Source: Anthonomus grandis grandis
Taxonomy: Eukaryota > Arthropoda > Insecta > Coleoptera > Curculionidae
Reading direction: 5' to 3'
Assembly: GCF_022605725.1 (NCBI RefSeq)
Contig: NC_065553.1
Span: forward strand, 8,928,001-8,992,000
Length of the DNA stretch: 64,000 nt
Shown: in pieces, positions 59,751 to 64,000 of the stretch
Layout of the letters: each line of letters begins with the position of its first letter
Numbering within the stretch: the stretch's first letter is position 1
Translations under genes and position numbers: made by a program
Notes under the pieces: model-generated
Database searches by the model: none
What the model was told of the DNA's origin: nothing
Seen by the model: the letters and a program-made list of their open reading frames with translations, nothing else

Positions 59751-61299
59751 TAATGTCCGTGATTTGCTTAACAAATTCTTTCTTTTATATTGTAACATTT
59801 TTGTGAATGAATTCGAGTTTAAGCAAAATTAATTTGTTTGGTTTTAGTGTAATTAAAAAACATTTTAATTAAGTTTACTCGATATTTATACGGTATAAAA
59901 TCATTGAAAATTAAAAAATGATTTTAGAGGTAAACGAAAGCACCTAATTCAAAAAAAAAATTAAAATACAAATAATCGTAGTAACCAAGATGTCAGACCG
60001 TAAACCATTACCAAATATTTGAATTCAAAGAAGTAACTGTAGTAAGCTGTAGACTGTATAATTGTAGAAATAACAGTAATTTTTTGAAACACTGACAATG
60101 GTTTTTAATTTTTTTTATAAAATTCGGGGCATTTTTTAAAAAATAATTATATCTTTCTAAATCTCTTTATCCAAAAATATATTTCAAAGAGTTTATATAA
60201 ATGTTTAATCCATCCCATTTCGGCCTAAAACTTATTATTAGCTTCACAAAGTAATTTGTGAAGCATTCTGTACGTAATGTGTATATTTAAATGAAGTCTA
60301 ATTTAAACGCAAACCGAGTACCAGGATTGCAAAACTAACTGCAACCTATAGGGTAATGTCATTAATAAATAAAGATCTCTTGATTATACAAGTTTCAAAG
60401 CTAAAATGCAAACAGTTTTGGGATTTGGCACAAATTCAGTTCTTGCGTTTATTTTATGTTATTTACCAGTTAATTTATTTATAACTTCGTGTTTGTTCAC
60501 GTGAAAACCAGGATAATCGTTATTAAGTTAATTGAGATTCTTAATATTTCTATTATGTTTATTAATTATTTATGCAGATAGATTATTCATTTATGAATAG
60601 AATTTCAATTTAACCTTTTTAGTTAGTAGATATTTTTGAACAAACATATATTTTGAGGCAAACTTACCTTGTTCAAAAAAATCATGCATAGTTCACGAAG
60701 ACGAAGGTTATGATTGTTTAAGTTATAGCAAAACACAAAATTCGCAGTATTACACAAAATTTGATTAAATGGTAACATGCTTTGTATTAAAGGATCTATG
60801 GATATTTGAAAAGAAAAACCTTACTGAACAGTAACACAACGAAAATTTATTACTTTTAAAATTTGTAAATAAAAATATATATTTAAATTTAAACCAACGG
60901 TATTATTAGTGACATCTATAAATAAATACATAAACAGTGCAGAAAGCTTAACGAAACTACATGATACTAACACTATACCTTACACGATAGGCAGTATCTA
61001 TCAAATCAAACTAAATAATTTATTTGCTACAAAAAAGAATATATTACAAAAAAATTAAAAAATGGTTATTCATTAATGATAAACTAGGATTCTGTCACGT
61101 TTATAAAACCAATATCAGTAGACTTACTTTAATGCAAGTCTATCGTCAAAGATTCTTTTAATTTAAAATAATACTAACTTATACTAAAAATCTTTAATTT
61201 ATCCAAGAGGAACCCTTTAAAATAAATTAAAAGACAACAACACAAAGCCTCGGTCTCAAAATATTTATATTGTTAGTCAAAGTGTTTGTCAAACACGTA

Positions 61300-61323
61300 T
61301 TTCGCTCCTAAGAGCATCATTAG
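61300..61323 (-). ncRNA. Hammerhead-like motif with intact stem II
   Basis: On the minus strand, CTAATGA (61317-61323; consensus CTGANGA with one change) is followed by one extra T, then the hairpin GCTC-TTAG-GAGC, then GAAA (61300-61303). Further on, TACGTGTTTGAC gives a minimal stem III and a UH cleavage site. Stem I is only partly paired. It is probably a decayed ribozyme of a Penelope-like or related retroelement. Confidence 0.45.
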
Positions 61324-61716
61324 ACACGACCGACTGGGTCAATAATACACACATACTGAACGGTTAGAAGGTTCTGGACTGAACCGATAAAAAAAACGCA
61401 AAAGCCAATAAATAGGAAAAGAAGAGAGAACTATAATAAATACGAACCCAAAGAAAGAAAGGAACGAGATAAATGTACAAATTCCTAATTGAGGTTATAT
61501 ATATTCATTATATAGCTATTGTACAAGATACAATCATGTGTTATGATAATCGCATTTGTCACTTAAGTAACATAATTTTAATATATTTCTTAAATTTAAA
61601 ATTTTTTTAATTTTGGACATTTTGTATATATAGGCGTTATGTAAAGAGATATGGAAAAATAAAAGACATTTTCTTATGGCCACTTTTTAAGATCTAAAAA
61701 ATAACATTGCGAGATT

Positions 61717-62830
61717 TTTCGTACGACGTTTCGTTTTGAAGAAAACATCATCAACTTAATTTTTTTGTATGGCGCGTAAAAAACGTACACCCTGTATAAA
61801 ATAGCATATTTTTTTACCATTACAACGATATATGACACAATATGTTTCTACAATATTTAAATTGTAAAAAATTATTTTTTATTAAATTCCCATGGTTTTG
61901 ATGTAGTAGGCGGTGAAATGATGACGCTGAGTATGGTGTAGTAGGCTGCTATTACTCATATTCTGAAATACTAAATAAAAATCACGTTAAGTTGTACGTT
62001 AAACTTTATTACACCGTCACGTAGCTAGGTCACGTGATTATTTTAAAGAATTAAACATATTAGTAAATTAAAAAACTACCTACTAGAAACCCAAAAATAC
62101 TAATTTAAATCATAGTTACCATTATTCTCCAAAGACAGATAACACCTTTTAACAGTCGAGTTGAAAACACTTCTTATCATATCAGGTGTAATGTTCTCAA
62201 ATGCTTCAAGAACTATTTATATTATTTCCATAATATAATGATAATCTTTAAATAACGCCATAAAAAAATAAAAACGAAATCGGTAAATTTCGGTTTTTCT
62301 CAAATATCTCCGGAACTACTCAAATTTTAAAACTTTCTAAACAACGTATTGTTAGGCTCTAAAATGCGCAACTTTTCTCTAATTTAATCAACCTTGTATC
62401 TCCTATAGGTGCCGAGATCCTCATGACAGACATCCTTATCTTGGACACACTGTATAAGTATTATCGTTTTCTCGTCCATACTGCGACACAAGTAGTTTGG
62501 TTATTCTTGGGAATCGGTCTGTTTAAATTTATAAATAAAAATATTATATTTCATTATCCTTATATTAAACCTCTATATTTCGCTGCTAAGTTATGACATT
62601 TTTGTCTTTGCTAACCACTAATTTTAATCGACCCTGTATACATTTTAAGATTAAATGTTATAAACTCAGTTAGTTACAATAACAGTAGTATACGATAAAA
62701 ATTTCGAAAAATAGAGACCAGGCGTTTCGAAAATATTAACAAAAAACCATCTTCAATAGGAATTATGAAACACTAAGACAAATATGCAGCTGGTAAAATA
62801 TTGCGATGAAATTTCGGGACACCCTGTATA
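61717..62830 (-). mobile_element. Cluster of decayed mariner-like elements with repeated TATACAGGGTG termini
   Basis: On the minus strand, four starts of the type TATACAG(G/T)GTG or TATACAGGGT occur in the same orientation: 62830, 62640, 62456 and 61798. Two of the intervals carry hammerhead-like cores (61729-61754; 62725-62756). The segment from 62456 leads into a transposase C-terminal fragment. The pattern suggests insertions piled up at one site, or a tandem array of truncated elements. Boundaries on the far sides could not be fixed because no inverted partner ends were found. Confidence 0.5.
62100..62213 (-). pseudogene. Tc1/mariner transposase C-terminal fragment
   Basis: The minus-strand frame gives VLEAFENITPDMIRSV, FNSTVKRCYLSLENNGNYDL and then a TAG stop (62100-62102). 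This matches the end of Tc1/mariner-type transposases (AF.NITPEM[IL]..V...[IV].R...CLE.NG..FE). Nothing upstream of 62213 in the same frame is readable (TAA nearby), so only about 37 residues are left. Confidence 0.6.
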
Positions 62831-63306
62831 TGATTATGTACCATATTATTGGCAAAGCCTAATACATAATTTTAAAAATCAGTTTATTTTTAACAATAGC
62901 ATGGCTAAAATACTAAAATTAAATATAAACCTTTAGTCATTTTTACTTAATTTTCTTTAATACTATTATTTATTATCTTATTTGAAGTTGGCAAAATTCG
63001 CTATCATCTAGGATGCTTCAAGAAATAATCTTGTAGCTTTACGAGAACTTACGGGGCTTAACTAAAGTAAAAGGTAAAGCTTTTTTAATATCTTTAATTC
63101 TTTTGCTTAAGATCTTTTGCAACTATTCTTTTATTAAAAAAAGTGCATAATACATTGACTAACTACAATATTTTTTTTATTTATTCTGGTTTGGTCTAGT
63201 GAAAAAAGTATTTAAACTTATTTCAGGTATTTTTTTATTAACAAAAGCAACTAATATTTTGTTATTTAGTAAGATATATAATTAACAATACAATATTTTT
63301 GATACT
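62831..63306. other. Intergenic stretch with the 3' UTR of the edge gene
   Basis: This is AT-rich sequence without ORFs. It contains the probable 3' UTR of the minus-strand gene at the right edge, with AATAAA on the minus strand at 63234-63239, 68 nt after the stop. Confidence 0.5.
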
Positions 63307-64000
63307 TCATGGTGTTTCAATAAAATCCCGCCTTTCAGTCTGTAAGCCGGCCACAAAGTCAGCATAACTATCCTCTTCCTGCTTTTCCGTTTCATCTAAA
63401 CTACTAGAGAGATTTTGCCAAATTCTATTTCTCGGTATATCCCAGTCGGCATTTCTTGGAGCAGTAGTTAAATTCAATTCTTCAGCATCATAAACACTTA
63501 TATTACTAGGAGCTTCTGCTAGTGCTGATATTTCTGCAGCTTTTGCATCAGACGAGTCTGCTTCATCTTCACATTGACAACCGCCAGAGTAATCAAAGGG
63601 AGGTGTTTCATCTGAAACATTTAAAAATGGAAAACTTTCATCGGCAATTTGGGATTGGTACAAATCGGGCTCGACATCATCAAGGCCTTCATAACTTTCA
63701 TCTCCACCCTCTATATAATCATTAAGAGACATGGCACTAGCTTCATTCCAGACATCTCCTTCGCCAACATCATCCATCACGCTCTCAGCCAAATCATCTC
63801 TACCAGGCAATGGTCTATCTATAGTATATGTTTGGTTGGGATTAGGTATAGTAAAGGTTTGATTTTCAATTTGCGGTCTGCCACGCTGGCCCTTTATAGA
63901 ACTAAATTTTTGTTGCCATTCACCAGGCATAGGGCTCGAGTTACCACCTCTGTAAGGAGATGCTGGTGCCGGAGCAGGAGAACGGGCAACACGTTGAGGT
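63307..64000 (-). CDS. 3' end of an acidic, Pro/Ser-rich protein (partial, runs off the window)
   Basis: The minus-strand frame is open from the window edge to the stop at 63307 (about 230 codons). A Met at 63930 (MPGEWQQKFSS) is not necessarily the start, because the frame continues upstream to the edge with RVARSPAPAPASPYRGG. The visible part is a Pro/Ala/Ser-rich linker, then a QNQTFTIPNPNQT-like neutral stretch. A long acidic region follows (DDLAESVMDDVGEGDVW, GGDESYEGLDDVEPD, CQCEDEADSSDAK). It ends with SYADFVAGLQTERRDFIETP. The composition and higher GC compared with the flanks mark a real exon. I do not recognise the family. It is probably a disordered C-terminal tail of a larger protein whose folded domains lie beyond the edge. 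Confidence 0.8.
   Translation of the reverse strand, partial: PQRVARSPAPAPASPYRGGNSSPMPGEWQQKFSSIKGQRGRPQIENQTFTIPNPNQTYTIDRPLPGRDDLAESVMDDVGEGDVWNEASAMSLNDYIEGGDESYEGLDDVEPDLYQSQIADESFPFLNVSDETPPFDYSGGCQCEDEADSSDAKAAEISALAEAPSNISVYDAEELNLTTAPRNADWDIPRNRIWQNLSSSLDETEKQEEDSYADFVAGLQTERRDFIETP

Larger units (their letters stand above)
56239..61716. other. Gene-free AT-rich stretch
   Basis: No gene recognised; the ORFs at 56386-56604 (-) and 59402-59626 (-) have no motif. Two patches with balanced, higher-GC composition stand out, at about 56990-57260 and 59570-59750. A hammerhead-like motif lies on the minus strand at 61300-61323. The rest is AT-rich background with poly-A and poly-T runs. Confidence 0.5.

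Noticed and set aside
63522..63725. Plus-strand ORF, 67 residues
   Set aside because: Antisense shadow of the acidic minus-strand exon (His/Leu-rich as expected opposite Asp/Glu codons).

Overview
This is an AT-rich, gene-poor eukaryotic window. The organism is almost certainly an arthropod and most likely an insect. The evidence is the mix of decayed transposons (DIRS1-like, Tc1/mariner including a DD41D-type copy, and Jockey/CR1-like LINE remains), single-exon coding blocks with AATAAA signals, and very long AT-rich non-coding stretches. A beetle would fit, but the sequence does not prove the order. No bacterial-type operons, rRNA, tRNA or CRISPR arrays were seen.

Layout: 1-19.8 kb is non-coding, with a few higher-GC islands, hairpins, one fragment of a KRBA2-like transposon ORF (6.7-7.0 kb) and hammerhead-ribozyme-like motifs (best copy at 15.32-15.37 kb, + strand). 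At 19.85-20.37 kb lies the tail of a non-LTR retrotransposon ORF. Just after it comes the most complete mobile element, a roughly 5 kb DIRS1-like tyrosine-recombinase retrotransposon (20582-25542). It keeps both inverted terminal repeats, the internal complementary region, Gag, RT/RNase H, a methyltransferase-like segment and the recombinase, but its ORFs carry many stops and frameshifts. From 25.5 to 46 kb the sequence is again mostly non-coding. It holds a Penelope-terminus-like inverted repeat (32.7-33.15 kb), a Tc1/mariner transposase remnant (33.36-33.56 kb), a dispersed direct repeat, a long (TA)n tract, two LINE RT remnants (40.4-40.8 and 45.6-46.3 kb) and a probable BEL/Pao-type LTR fragment (44.0-44.7 kb).

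Two host genes can be supported, both on the minus strand. One is an apparently intronless 590-residue, lysine/serine-rich protein of unknown function (46801-48573). The other is the 3' end of an acidic, Pro/Ser-rich protein that runs off the right edge (63307-64000). A DD41D mariner pseudogene (55221-56238) and a cluster of mariner-like termini with a transposase C-terminal fragment (61.7-62.83 kb) fill the right part.

The most interesting signals are these. (1) The DIRS terminal repeats are identical over about 117 bp while its ORFs are badly broken, which suggests that a defective copy was mobilised in trans. (2) A candidate spliceosomal intron sits inside its Gag region, next to a tandemly amplified exon-intron boundary. 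(3) About ten hammerhead-like motifs, in different stages of decay, are scattered over both strands. All calls come from reading the sequence only; no database was searched.
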